Of a stretch of DNA of 46,289 nucleotides, positions 23,886 through 31,966 are shown one piece after another. The stretch is from Clostridia bacterium. GTDB lineage: Bacteria; Bacillota; Clostridia; Christensenellales; Borkfalkiaceae. The stretch spans positions 1 to 46,289 of the forward strand of contig JAFVQT010000041.1 of assembly GCA_017504655.1 (NCBI GenBank), in the 5' to 3' direction. The notes under the pieces are model-generated. The model searched no databases. It was not told the DNA's origin and saw only the letters and a program-made list of their open reading frames with translations. The translations under genes and the position numbers were made by a program. Numbering within the stretch: the stretch's first letter is position 1; the number at the start of each line of letters is the position of its first letter.

Positions 23886-24180
23886 AGGCATATAAACTGC
23901 GTTATACTTTGTTTCTAAAAAGCGATAGCAACTGGGATGACCAACAAGGTCTATCCCACCTGCTATCGCTTTTTGAGCCTTGTCTAACTTGTTTCTATGC
24001 CTTTAAACCTCACTCTATAAGGGTGTGATAACACAAGGGTGGAGCGTTGCGCTCCTAACCAACAAGGTCTATTGTGTCTTGTGTCGCAAAGTGAGCCTTG
24101 TCTTGCTCGTATCTAAACTTTTAAATACGTGCTTTATTTAAGCGAGTAAATTGGGAGTGGTGTAAGCCACTCCCTTTTTT
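23880..24180 (+). ncRNA. Candidate structured non-coding RNA with two 118-nt pseudoknot-type units
   Basis: This 395-base gap between fucI and rnpB has no credible ORF but strong structure. Two units are exactly 118 bases apart. Both hold ACCAACAAGGTCTAT (23940-23954, 24058-24072) and, 34 bases after its start in both, TGAGCCTTGTCT (23974-23985, 24092-24103). AACAA is a hairpin loop (ACC/GGT closing), and ACAAGG can pair with the downstream CCTTGT as a pseudoknot. The stems differ: unit one uses AAAAAGCGATAGCA/TGCTATCGCTTTTT, unit two ACACAAG/CTTGTGT with an inner GGAGCG/CGCTCC hairpin. A 13-bp outer helix (23880-23892 with 23996-24008) closes unit one, and CTCACT/AGTGAG supports unit two. 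A terminator ends it at 24180. I do not recognise the class. Confidence 0.7.
24153..24180 (+). terminator. Terminator of the candidate RNA
   Basis: GGGAGTGG-TGTAAG-CCACTCCC followed by six T residues. Confidence 0.9.
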
Positions 24181-24200
24181 AAGTCTAACTACGGCATAGG

Positions 24201-24233
24201 GCGTTAGTATTATAAATACTAGCGCTTTTTTTT
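24201..24233 (+). terminator. Second tandem terminator ahead of rnpB
   Basis: GCGTTAGTATT pairs with AATACTAGCGC around ATA (one G-U), followed by eight T residues. It insulates rnpB from upstream transcription. Confidence 0.85.
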
Positions 24234-24247
24234 AAATTCTAAAGCAA

Positions 24248-24276
24248 TTGACAAACATAAATTTTTATGTTAAAAT
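24248..24276 (+). promoter_or_regulatory. Promoter for rnpB
   Basis: TTGACA (24248-24253), 17 bp and TAAAAT (24271-24276), placing transcription start at about 24283, the first base of the RNase P RNA. Confidence 0.85.
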
Positions 24277-24282
24277 ACCTTG

Positions 24283-24625
24283 GTCGAGTCGGCTGTACGG
24301 TTGCGGGGGAGTAATCCCACGAGGAAAGTCCGAGCTCCACACGGCAGGATGCCGCCTAACGGACGGTGAAGGTGACTTTAAGGAAAGTGCAACAGAAAAT
24401 TACCGCCAACGCAAGTTGGTAAGGATGAAAAGGCGAGGTAAGAGCTCACCGCTTCTGCGGAGACGTGGAAGGCTGTGTAAACCCCATCCGGAGCAAGATA
24501 GGGGCAGTCCATAAGATAGCCGGTCGGGACTGCCTGCAAAACGTCGCTCGAGCTTGTCGGCAACGGCAAGCCTAGATAGATAACCGTATTAAATGACAGA
24601 ACTCGGCTTATAGGCCGACTCGCAA
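24283..24625 (+). ncRNA. rnpB: RNase P RNA
   Basis: The catalytic RNA that matures tRNA 5' ends. The P1 helix CGAGTCGGC pairs with GCCGACTCG at the far end (about 24613-24622). The universal blocks GAGGAAAGTCCGAGCTCCA (CR-I region), ACAGAAA, GTAAACCCCATCCGGAGCAA and the 3' block GACAGAACTCGGCTTATAGG are all present in order. It has its own promoter and terminator. Two terminators upstream keep it separate from the preceding candidate RNA. Confidence 0.97.
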
Positions 24626-24636
24626 AATTAAAAATT

Positions 24637-24690
24637 ACACCCCATAATGCGAACAGTTGAAAAATAATCGCCTTATAGGGGTGTTTTTTT
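24637..24690 (+). terminator. Terminator of rnpB
   Basis: ACACCCC pairs with GGGGTGT, extended by ATAA-GCGA with TCGC-TTAT, followed by seven T residues. Confidence 0.85.
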
Positions 24691-24711
24691 GTTTAAATTT
24701 TTAAATAAGTC

Positions 24712-24740
24712 TTTACAAAACAAAAATTTTATTATATAAT
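24712..24740 (+). promoter_or_regulatory. Promoter for maf-mreB
   Basis: TTTACA (24712-24717), 17 bp and TATAAT (24735-24740). Confidence 0.8.
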
Positions 24741-24778
24741 TATATATAATAACCTATTAAAAGGGGTAGTATGCCTTT

Positions 24779-25339
24779 ATGAAGAAGCTGATTTTGGCCA
24801 GTGCATCGCCAAGGCGTAAGCAGATTTTATCAGATGCCGGCTATGCTTTTGAGATTATAACCAGTGACAAAGAGGGGGAGATTGATAAAATCACTCCGCC
24901 CGATAAATTTGCAGTGAGATGCGCTATAAACAAGGGTGAGGATGTGTTTTCTAAGCTCGACGGTGACGTGGTGGTGCTTTCTGCTGACACTGTAGTTGCT
25001 TTCGACGGTAAGATTTTTGGCAAGCCGGAGGATAAAGCAGATGCAGAGCGTATGCTCAGGCAGCTTTCCGGCAACACTCATGAGGTAATAACCGGCTATG
25101 CTATTCTTTCAAAAAATATGAGGCAAACGGGTAAGGTAATAACAAGGGTTACCTTTAACAATTTACCTGACGCGGTTTTAAACGCTTATCTCGAAAGCGG
25201 ACTGTGGCAAGGTAAGGCGGGTGCTTACGGAATACAGGACGGCTATCCTTTGGTTGAAAAATTCGAGGGAGATTACGACAACGTGGTAGGGCTTCCCATA
25301 AAAGAGATAGACGAAGCGATAAAGGAGTTTTTAAAATGA
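24779..25339 (+). CDS. maf: Maf-type nucleoside triphosphate pyrophosphatase
   Basis: A house-cleaning enzyme that hydrolyses non-canonical or modified nucleoside triphosphates; the subgroup is most likely the dTTP/UTP type. The N-terminal ILASASPRRKQIL is the family signature, with VLSADTVVAFDGKIFGKPED, SGNTHEVITGYAI and the C-terminal GDYDNVVGLPI. The AAGGGG site lies 12 bases before ATG 24779. A three-codon ORF (24771-24782, ATG CCT TTA TGA) is better placed and its stop overlaps the maf start. The 3' end overlaps mreB by four bases (ATGA). Confidence 0.94.
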   Translation: MKKLILASASPRRKQILSDAGYAFEIITSDKEGEIDKITPPDKFAVRCAINKGEDVFSKLDGDVVVLSADTVVAFDGKIFGKPEDKADAERMLRQLSGNTHEVITGYAILSKNMRQTGKVITRVTFNNLPDAVLNAYLESGLWQGKAGAYGIQDGYPLVEKFEGDYDNVVGLPIKEIDEAIKEFLK

Positions 25340-26343
25340 GAAACAACGTTATAGCAATTGATTTAGGTAGTACGAATACCAATATTTATAAACTTGGTGA
25401 GGGCATCGTTTTAAGTGAGCCAAGCGTAGTCGTCTGCGATTCCTCAAGAAGAGATAAGGTGAAGTCTGTCGGTGCAGAGGCTAAAAAGAGGCTTGGCAAA
25501 ACGGTAAACGCCAACGAGGTCAGATTTCCTGTTTGGGAGGGGCAGATTTTGGATGACAGACTTGCCACCCAAATGGTAGATATGTTTTTAAATAAAATAA
25601 CCTTAAACAAGCTTGGGCTTAGACCTCAGGTATTGCTTTCCGTGCCGTGCGGGGTAGAGGGCAACGAGATTAAAAGGTTTGAAAAGGTTTTAAACGGTGC
25701 AGGTGTTTACACCATAACCTGTGTGGAATCGCCGATTTTAACCGCATTAGGTCTTGGCGTGCCAATAACCGATTCAACTCCTTGCTTTATAATAGACGTC
25801 GGTGGCGGAACGACCAACATAGCTGCCGTTTCCTTAGACGAGGTAATTGCAGGTGTCAACGTTAATATGGGCGGTAGAAATATCGACGCCATGATAATTG
25901 ACAGTATCGAGAAAAATTACGGCTTAAAGATAGGCCATTTAACCGCAGAATATATCAAGTGTGAAATAGGCAGTCTTTTCGAGCACGATTCTATGAGGGT
26001 TGACGTAAACGGCAGAGACGTTTATACGGGTAAGCCTAGAGCTATTTCTATCGGCTCAGAGGATATAAGAAGACCCATACAGCTTTTCTTCGATAAGATT
26101 TTTGAAATTACAGAAATGCTTATGGCAAAGCTTTCTGCAGAGGTTTCTGCCGAAATACGCCAGTCGGGTATTTTCTTTGCGGGTGGGAGCAGTAAAATTC
26201 CGGGGCTTAGTGACTACGCTACCGAAAAGCTACTTATTCGTACCACCTGCTTTGAGAACCCCGAAAATGCTACCGTACTCGGCGGCGGTATCGTTGCAGG
26301 GGACAAGCATCTGACTAAAAAATTAAAACTTATACGTAAATAA
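25336..26343 (+). CDS. mreB: Rod-shape protein MreB/Mbl
   Basis: An actin-like ATPase that directs lateral wall synthesis. The phosphate 1 motif AIDLGSTNTNIY is at residues 7-18. Phosphate 2 is FIIDVGGGTTNIAAVSLDE, the adenosine motif FFAGGSSKIPGL. MreB-typical GGRNIDAMIIDSIEKNYGLK is also present. At 335 residues it is full length. It is coupled to maf, the usual Firmicutes arrangement, but mreC and mreD do not follow, so it may be an Mbl or MreBH paralogue. Confidence 0.92.
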   Translation: MRNNVIAIDLGSTNTNIYKLGEGIVLSEPSVVVCDSSRRDKVKSVGAEAKKRLGKTVNANEVRFPVWEGQILDDRLATQMVDMFLNKITLNKLGLRPQVLLSVPCGVEGNEIKRFEKVLNGAGVYTITCVESPILTALGLGVPITDSTPCFIIDVGGGTTNIAAVSLDEVIAGVNVNMGGRNIDAMIIDSIEKNYGLKIGHLTAEYIKCEIGSLFEHDSMRVDVNGRDVYTGKPRAISIGSEDIRRPIQLFFDKIFEITEMLMAKLSAEVSAEIRQSGIFFAGGSSKIPGLSDYATEKLLIRTTCFENPENATVLGGGIVAGDKHLTKKLKLIRK

Positions 26344-26432
26344 ACGGCTTATAGCCCCACTTTTGCATGTTTTCTTTTGCAGGAGGGCGGATGGGTCTGT
26401 AAATCATAACAATTCTACGGCGGGTTAAGACT

Positions 26433-27059
26433 ATGAATAAGGTTAATTACGACAATTTATTTAAAGAAACCGTTAAAGGCTTTAACGGAGAAAAAAAGAC
26501 CCTTCTTTTGCATAGCTGCTGTGCGCCTTGCTCAACGGCAGTGCTTGAAAAGGTTACTCCGTATTTTGACGTAACAGTTTTCTTTTTTAACCCAAATATA
26601 ACTGAGAGTGAAGAGTATTATCTCAGATTAAGTGAGCAAAAAAGGTTTTTGAAAGAGGCGTATGACGGTAGCGTCAAGCTCATAGAGGGCAGGTATTTTT
26701 CCCGCGAGTTTTTCTATATGGCAGAGGGCTATGAAAAAGAGCCTGAGGGTGGCGCAAGATGCAAGCTTTGCTTTGAAAGCAGACTTGCGGAAACGGCAAA
26801 GGTCGCTAAAGAGGGTGGCTACGGTTACTTTGCAACTACGCTTACGGTAAGTCCTCATAAAAATGCAGAGCTTATAAACGGCATTGGCGAAAAGCTCTCA
26901 CAGGAAACGGACGTAAGATGGCTTTATGCGGATTTTAAAAAGGAAGAGGGCTACAAGCGTTCTATTGAAATTTCAAAGCAGTACGAGCTTTACCGCCAGA
27001 GGTATTGCGGGTGCCTGTATTCAAAATACGCGCACATAAAAACGGAGGACGAGAATTGA
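26433..27059 (+). CDS. queH: Epoxyqueuosine reductase QueH
   Basis: It performs the last step of queuosine synthesis in tRNA, the non-B12 alternative to QueG. The family hallmark is a pair of adjacent cysteines in LLLHSCCAPCST (C29, C30), further cysteines in RCKLCFE (C110, C113) and near the C-terminus RYCGCLYS, which bind an iron-sulfur cluster and metal. 208 residues is normal. Its TGA overlaps the TTG start of rsmD. Other queuosine genes are not in the window. Confidence 0.93.
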   Translation: MNKVNYDNLFKETVKGFNGEKKTLLLHSCCAPCSTAVLEKVTPYFDVTVFFFNPNITESEEYYLRLSEQKRFLKEAYDGSVKLIEGRYFSREFFYMAEGYEKEPEGGARCKLCFESRLAETAKVAKEGGYGYFATTLTVSPHKNAELINGIGEKLSQETDVRWLYADFKKEEGYKRSIEISKQYELYRQRYCGCLYSKYAHIKTEDEN

Positions 27060-27589
27060 GAATTATAGCAGGCAAGCATAGAGGCAGGGTGCTTAAGGAG
27101 TTCAAGGGCAGAGAGGTGCGCCCTACTGCCGATAGGGCAAAGGAGGCTATCTTTAATATCTTACAAACGGAAATTAGGGGCTCTTCCTTTCTCGATTTGT
27201 TTTGCGGAACGGGCAATATGGGAATAGAAGCAATTTCCCGCGGTGCGGCAAAGGTAGTAATGGTCGATCTTTCCAAGGATAGCGTAGCTCTTGCAAGGGC
27301 AAACCTTGAGATGATAAAAGAGGATGCATCCGTTTTTTGCACGGATGCGCTGTCTTACGTTTTATCCTCGCGTGAAAAATTCGATATAATTTTTCTTGAC
27401 CCCCCTTACCAAATGAATGCAACACCCGTTTTAGAGGCAATTGCAAAGAGCGGTATTTTAGCCGAAGAGGGGGTTGTGATTTACGAGCATTCAGAGAATT
27501 TTAAGGTTGGCGAAATCGATTGCTTAGATCACTTAAATACCAGAAAGTACGGCATAGCCAAATTTGAATTTTATGGAGTAAAATTATGA
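27056..27589 (+). CDS. rsmD: 16S rRNA (guanine966-N2)-methyltransferase RsmD
   Basis: An S-adenosylmethionine enzyme that methylates G966. I take the start at TTG 27056, giving MRIIAGKHRGRVLK, the normal RsmD N-terminus, with GGAGG 7 bases upstream; the longer frame from 27005 lies entirely within queH. RPTADRAKEAIFNIL, DLFCGTGNMGIEA and the catalytic DPPYQ motif are present. It overlaps queH by four bases and coaD by four. Confidence 0.95.
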   Translation: MRIIAGKHRGRVLKEFKGREVRPTADRAKEAIFNILQTEIRGSSFLDLFCGTGNMGIEAISRGAAKVVMVDLSKDSVALARANLEMIKEDASVFCTDALSYVLSSREKFDIIFLDPPYQMNATPVLEAIAKSGILAEEGVVIYEHSENFKVGEIDCLDHLNTRKYGIAKFEFYGVKL

Positions 27590-28050
27590 GAGTAGCAGTG
27601 TTTGCAGGTACGTTTGACCCCGTTACCAGCGGTCACGAGGAGATAATAAAAAAGTCGTCGCTTTTATTCGACGAGCTTATAGTTGCCCTTTGCGTAAACG
27701 TAACAAAAAGGGCTATGTTCAGTGCAGAAAAAAGGCTGGAGCTTTTAAGAGCTGTTTGCGAAAAATATAAAAACGTAAAGGTCGTTTATCATGAGGGCTT
27801 GCTCGTTGACCTTATGAAGGAGCACGGCGCAATTTATAACGTAAGAGGTCTCAGAAACGGAAAAGATTACGATTACGAAACAGAAATGAATTTTATCAAT
27901 GCGGATTTAATGCCGGAGATAGTAACAGTTTATCTGCCATGCAGTGCAAAAAATATAAGCGTCAGCTCAACTGCGGTAAGAGAGCTTCTGACCTTTAAGA
28001 AGAATGTTTCCAAATACTTACCTAAAGAAATAGTTGATAAGTTAGATTAA
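27586..28050 (+). CDS. coaD: Phosphopantetheine adenylyltransferase
   Basis: It makes dephospho-CoA from 4'-phosphopantetheine and ATP. The nucleotidyltransferase motif GTFDPVTSGHEEI (residues 8-20) and the C-terminal ISVSSTAVRELL are clear; YNVRGLRNGKDYDYE is a CoaD signature. At 154 residues it is normal. It is coupled to rsmD, the ylbH-ylbI order of Bacillus, and converges with the ylbJ-like gene, overlapping it by nine bases. Confidence 0.96.
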   Translation: MRVAVFAGTFDPVTSGHEEIIKKSSLLFDELIVALCVNVTKRAMFSAEKRLELLRAVCEKYKNVKVVYHEGLLVDLMKEHGAIYNVRGLRNGKDYDYETEMNFINADLMPEIVTVYLPCSAKNISVSSTAVRELLTFKKNVSKYLPKEIVDKLD

Positions 28051-28992
28051 AAGTATAAGGCAAAATACAAAGCTTAAAATTGCCTGAATAGTTTTAGAAA
28101 GACAAAAAACCTTAATGTTTGCATTTGCCCTTGTTAAAAATATAATAGACTGAGCCCAAACGGAAATCCCCCCAAAGGATATAAGCGCAGAGGCAAAAGC
28201 CGGGCTATAGGTCGATAATTTGCATAATGAAAGGGCTTTACATCCACGCGTGCACTCTATAAGTCCGTATAAAAATGCGTTTGATACGTCTTTTTCTACG
28301 GCTACAGACATCAATTTCGTTAAAGGTGAAAATAAAGCAACGTCTTGAGCTATATCGGCGACAACGCTGAATACACACACGAACCCGCCAACCAGGGCTA
28401 CGGATATTACAGAGGAATAAACGCTGTCGTATAGTAGGTTGTCGCTTTTGCTTGGTGAAACAAGCCGTCCTGATGAAGGGATTTCACTGCCTACAAATCT
28501 GAAAATAAGCCCGCAGCAAAAGGCGGAGACTACGTGTGAGAGTAAAATAACAACTGCAATTTTTTTATTTCCGAACATTCCGATGCCTACGCCGGAAACT
28601 ATAAATGCCGGTCCCGACGTTGAACACAGTGCAGACAGTCTTGTCGCTTCGTCTTCGGAAATTATCCCGTTTTCACTTAAGTCGGCGATGATTCTTGCTC
28701 CAACGGGGTAGCCGGATAAAAGACTCATAATAAATGCGTAAGCTCCCGCTCCCCCTGCTTTGAACAGAAATTTGAACGGCTTTTGCATAATCCTTGAAAT
28801 AAAGCCTGTCAGTCCCAATGCGGAGAGCAAGGATGTAAAAAAGAAAAAGGGCAGGAGCGAGGGTACGATCACAACTGCCCAAAGCTTCAATCCTTCAAAC
28901 GCGCTTTTTACGTATCTTTCGGGTTTTAAAAGTATAAAAAATAAGCACGACAACAGAAGTGCAATAACAATAAATTTAAAAAATTTCTTCAT
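28042..28992 (-). CDS. ylbJ: YlbJ-like sporulation integral membrane protein
   Basis: A polytopic membrane protein of 316 residues with roughly eight hydrophobic segments. The nucleoside-recognition (Gate) pattern is plain: LLSGYPVGARIIADL, then EATRLSALCSTSGPAFIVSG and GIGMFGNKK. This matches YlbJ, needed for spore cortex formation in Bacillus, where ylbJ also neighbours coaD and rsmD. Here it is inverted relative to coaD. A SpoIIM or transporter-like relative with the same Gate domain is possible, but the neighbourhood favours YlbJ. Confidence 0.85.
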   Translation of the reverse strand: MKKFFKFIVIALLLSCLFFILLKPERYVKSAFEGLKLWAVVIVPSLLPFFFFTSLLSALGLTGFISRIMQKPFKFLFKAGGAGAYAFIMSLLSGYPVGARIIADLSENGIISEDEATRLSALCSTSGPAFIVSGVGIGMFGNKKIAVVILLSHVVSAFCCGLIFRFVGSEIPSSGRLVSPSKSDNLLYDSVYSSVISVALVGGFVCVFSVVADIAQDVALFSPLTKLMSVAVEKDVSNAFLYGLIECTRGCKALSLCKLSTYSPAFASALISFGGISVWAQSIIFLTRANANIKVFCLSKTIQAILSFVFCLILLI

Positions 28993-29042
28993 ACTTTAAG
29001 GTATTCAAAGGAATAAGTATGTAGAAATCAATCGGTAAAATT

Positions 29043-30359
29043 ATGTACGATTTATTTGACACGTTACAGGAAAATCAAAAAAAAGCAGAGCAGCAGCCCT
29101 TAGCCGAGAGAATGCGCCCTCAGTCGCTCAGAGAGTTTTTAGGGCAAAGCCATATATGCGAGGAGAACAGCCTTTTAAGACGGGCAATTTCCTTAGATAA
29201 GGTTGGCAGCTGTATTTTTTGGGGGCCTCCGGGCACGGGTAAAACCACGCTTGCCAATATTATAGCAAATTCCACGAGTGGAAATTTTGTAAAATTGAAC
29301 GCCGTATCGAGCGGTGTTGCCGATGTAAAAAAGGCTGTAGAAGAGGCTTCGGGCAATTTGAAGATGTTTGGCAAAAAGACCTATCTTTTGCTCGACGAGT
29401 GTCACCGCTTCAGCAAGACTCAGTCAGACAGCCTACTGCCGGCAATAGAGAACGGCACTATCATATTTATAGGCTCAACGACAGAAAATCCATACGCATC
29501 CATGACACCGGCAATAGTATCCAGATGCAGGGTATTTGAGTTTAAGCGTTTAGATAAGGAAACTGTGAAAAAAGCCCTCAATAAGGCGATTATCGACAAA
29601 AAGCGTGGCTACGGACAGCTGGACGTAGAGGTGGAAGAGGACGCTTTGGAGCATATCGCATCAATGAGTGCGGGCGACATGCGTACGGCGTATAACGCGT
29701 TAGAGCTTGCCGTTTTAACGACTCAAGGCGATGATAGCGGTAAGGTCAGGGTGACCTTAAAGGACGCAGAGCAGTCAATTCAGCGGAAGGCTCTTTCCTA
29801 CGATGAAAATTCCTATTACGATATGCTCAGCGCGTTTTGCAAATCGCTCAGGGGCAGTGACAGTGATGCTGCACTGTACTATGCGCATAGGCTGATAGAG
29901 GGTGGCTGTGATCCCCTTCTTCTTGCAAGGAGGTTGGTTGTTCACTCGGCAGAGGACGTAGGTATGGCAGACCCCAACGCAATGGTGGTTGCAACCTCGG
30001 CGCTGACTGCCTTTCAAAGCATCGGATATCCCGAGGGGCTTATTCCCTTATCGCAAGCTATCATATACGTTTGCGAGGCGCCGAAGTCTAACACCGTAAT
30101 TATAGCGATGGGGGAGGCGCAGTCCGCTGCAAAAAGCGCGAAGGACGACACGGTGCCACCTCATCTCAGAAATTCGGTGTTTGCAGACAGTGATGCAAAG
30201 GCTCGCAGCAGGCAGTATAAGTATCCGCACGATTTTGGCGGATACGTTGAGCAACAGTATTTACCCGACTCGCTTGTGGGCAGTGTTTTTTACCGGCCTA
30301 CAGACAACGGCTTTGAAAAGCGCGTTAAAGAAATCAGAATGGAAAAGGGTAAAAAATAA
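29043..30359 (+). CDS. rarA: Replication-associated recombination protein RarA
   Basis: An AAA+ clamp-loader-like ATPase acting at stalled forks. PLAERMRPQSLREFLGQSH, Walker A WGPPGTGKTTLANI (60-73), Walker B LLLDECHRFSK, sensor 1 GSTTENP and the C-terminal tetramerisation region with RSRQYKYPHDFGGYVEQQYLP type signature (residues from about 395) are all present. 438 residues is normal. It is monocistronic, ending at a hairpin. Confidence 0.95.
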   Translation: MYDLFDTLQENQKKAEQQPLAERMRPQSLREFLGQSHICEENSLLRRAISLDKVGSCIFWGPPGTGKTTLANIIANSTSGNFVKLNAVSSGVADVKKAVEEASGNLKMFGKKTYLLLDECHRFSKTQSDSLLPAIENGTIIFIGSTTENPYASMTPAIVSRCRVFEFKRLDKETVKKALNKAIIDKKRGYGQLDVEVEEDALEHIASMSAGDMRTAYNALELAVLTTQGDDSGKVRVTLKDAEQSIQRKALSYDENSYYDMLSAFCKSLRGSDSDAALYYAHRLIEGGCDPLLLARRLVVHSAEDVGMADPNAMVVATSALTAFQSIGYPEGLIPLSQAIIYVCEAPKSNTVIIAMGEAQSAAKSAKDDTVPPHLRNSVFADSDAKARSRQYKYPHDFGGYVEQQYLPDSLVGSVFYRPTDNGFEKRVKEIRMEKGKK

Positions 30360-30383
30360 TAATTTTTCAAAAAGAAGTTAAAT

Positions 30384-30406
30384 ATTCCTTTATAAAAGGA
30401 ATTTTT
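30384..30406 (+). terminator. Terminator after rarA
   Basis: ATTCCTTT-ATA-AAAGGAAT followed by TTTTG. Confidence 0.7.
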
Positions 30407-30415
30407 GATTTTCAC

Positions 30416-30444
30416 TTTACATTTACAGTGTACTGTGATAAAAT
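30416..30444 (+). promoter_or_regulatory. cps promoter with operator-like palindrome in the spacer
   Basis: TTTACA (30416-30421), 17 bp and TAAAAT (30439-30444). The spacer contains ACAGT-GT-ACTGT (30425-30436), an inverted repeat placed where a bound repressor would block polymerase. Confidence 0.65.
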
Positions 30445-30489
30445 GAACAGAGAATAAAGCGAGATTTCGCAAAAACAGAGGATTAAGAC

Positions 30490-31254
30490 ATGGAAGATAT
30501 GATAAGAGAGGATGGCGGTAGCCAATTCACCTTACAGGCACTTTTCAAGGAATTGAAAAAGAAGCTTCTTTTAGTTGTTGCAATCGTGCTTTTATGCACG
30601 GCTGCAGGCGGTGTTTTCGGCGCGTTCGTTGTTGATACCAAATACACGTCTAACGCAACGATGATAGTAAACGTAGGCAACGAGGGAACGCTGGCGGAGG
30701 CGCAGAGCTTGGCTACGGCGTTAAAGTCTATTACCGAGCCTGAAAACGACGCTATATATAACTCGACGATAACCACGTTTAACGCAAAGCATCCTGACAG
30801 TAAAATTACGTTAGAGGAGCTTAAAAGCTCTGTAAGTGTTACATCAAACTCAATGCTTTTAAACCTGACTATCGTTTCAACGAATGCCGAGGCGAATTTG
30901 ATTCTCGACGAATTTATGCGACAAATCAGGCGATTTGCAAACGAAGAGGTTACAAACGACGGTGTAACCACGTACAGATATCCTCTTTTTGCAGAAAAGG
31001 TCGACGTTATTTCTTATGCGAGCAAGCCCGTAAGCGATGCAAAGACTAAGGTTTTCAAGCACATGGCACTTTTCTTTATAGTAGGTGCGTTTGGCTCTAT
31101 GCTTTTAGTTTTATTGAGCGTTTTACTCAACAACACCTATGCAGACAAGTCCTCGTTCGAAAGAGATTACGACATAGACGTTTTAGCTACTCTCGAAGAT
31201 ATCAGATTCTTGGATTTAGAGGATGCTGCTCAAAAAGCAGAGGAGGTTGTATAG
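30490..31254 (+). CDS. Wzz/CpsC-type polysaccharide co-polymerase
   Basis: A membrane adaptor that activates the downstream tyrosine kinase and helps set exopolysaccharide chain length. It has a first transmembrane helix at about 28-48 (LLLVVAIVLLCTAAGG), an extracellular domain of about 140 residues with KYTSNATMIV, and a second helix near 195-215 (ALFFIVGAFGSMLLVLLSVL). The C-terminal cytoplasmic tail after it (SSFERDYDIDVLATL) is the usual kinase-contacting part. Next genes are the kinase and phosphatase of the same system. Confidence 0.88.
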   Translation: MEDMIREDGGSQFTLQALFKELKKKLLLVVAIVLLCTAAGGVFGAFVVDTKYTSNATMIVNVGNEGTLAEAQSLATALKSITEPENDAIYNSTITTFNAKHPDSKITLEELKSSVSVTSNSMLLNLTIVSTNAEANLILDEFMRQIRRFANEEVTNDGVTTYRYPLFAEKVDVISYASKPVSDAKTKVFKHMALFFIVGAFGSMLLVLLSVLLNNTYADKSSFERDYDIDVLATLEDIRFLDLEDAAQKAEEVV

Positions 31255-31255
31255 T

Positions 31256-31957
31256 ATGAATAAGATGAAGAATTTAACAGGATTATTTAGAAAGAAAAGA
31301 CCTAACCTCGGTGCTAAAATTATGATAACCAAGGGCGGAAGAACATCCTTGGACGAGAGCTACAACAGACTTAAGGATAACGTATTGCACTTTGGCGCGC
31401 TTGGCAAAAAGGTATTGCAGGTAGAGGCGTCGATTGCAGGCGAGGGTAAGACGACTCTCGTTGCAAATCTTGGCGTATCACTTGCTTTTAATGATAAAAA
31501 GGTCGTTGTTATAGACCTTGATTTCAGGAATCCGGAAATCAGTAAGGTGTTCGGTGTAGACGAGGCAATCGGTGTGGGCGATTACGTTTTAGAGGATGCT
31601 CCTTTAGAGCCTATTATAAAAAGTACGGCGTACGGCGTAGATGTTATTACCAGAGGTCGCGTGGTTTACAACTCATCTTTTGTTTTGGATTCCAAAAAGA
31701 TGGCGGAGCTTATAGACGTGCTTAAGGAAAAATACGATTTTATCCTGCTCGACTGTCCACCCGTCCTCATGATGTCGGATTATATGCATATAGCAAAGTA
31801 TTCGGACGGAATATTATACACGGTTTCTGCAAATTTCGTAAAGAGATCTGCAGTAAGAGATTCCCTGGTGCTTTTAAGTAAGCTTCAAGTGCCCATTGTG
31901 GGAAGTGTTATGACCGGTGTCAACCCGAGCGATGCTTTTTACGGCTACAGTAAATGA
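31256..31957 (+). CDS. Bacterial tyrosine kinase (CpsD/CapB type)
   Basis: A P-loop tyrosine autokinase. Start chosen at ATG 31256, which has GAGGAGG ahead; an in-frame upstream ATG at 31223 lies inside cpsC. Walker A ASIAGEGKTTLVAN is at 58-71, Walker A' VVVIDLDFRNPEI, and Walker B FILLDCPPVL. The C-terminal tyrosine cluster is short, only two tyrosines in FYGYSK at the very end, against four or more in typical CpsD. It begins right after the cpsC stop and ends 9 bases before the phosphatase gene. Confidence 0.9.
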   Translation: MNKMKNLTGLFRKKRPNLGAKIMITKGGRTSLDESYNRLKDNVLHFGALGKKVLQVEASIAGEGKTTLVANLGVSLAFNDKKVVVIDLDFRNPEISKVFGVDEAIGVGDYVLEDAPLEPIIKSTAYGVDVITRGRVVYNSSFVLDSKKMAELIDVLKEKYDFILLDCPPVLMMSDYMHIAKYSDGILYTVSANFVKRSAVRDSLVLLSKLQVPIVGSVMTGVNPSDAFYGYSK

Positions 31958-31966
31958 TAGAAATTT

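Noticed and set aside
23886..24180. 6S RNA, tmRNA, SRP RNA or a T-box in the fucI-rnpB gap
   Set aside because: The conserved blocks of those RNAs (tRNA-like ends, SRP GGAA loop motif, T-box sequence, single long 6S hairpin) are not present.
26383..26403. Mini-ORF ATG GGT CTG TAA after AGGAGGG upstream of queH, or a preQ1 riboswitch
   Set aside because: No preQ1 aptamer blocks are visible, and a three-codon ORF alone is too weak to claim; it is also far from the queH start.
27005..27056. ATG 27005 as start of rsmD
   Set aside because: The extra residues are the queH sequence in another frame; TTG 27056 gives the family N-terminus and has GGAGG upstream.
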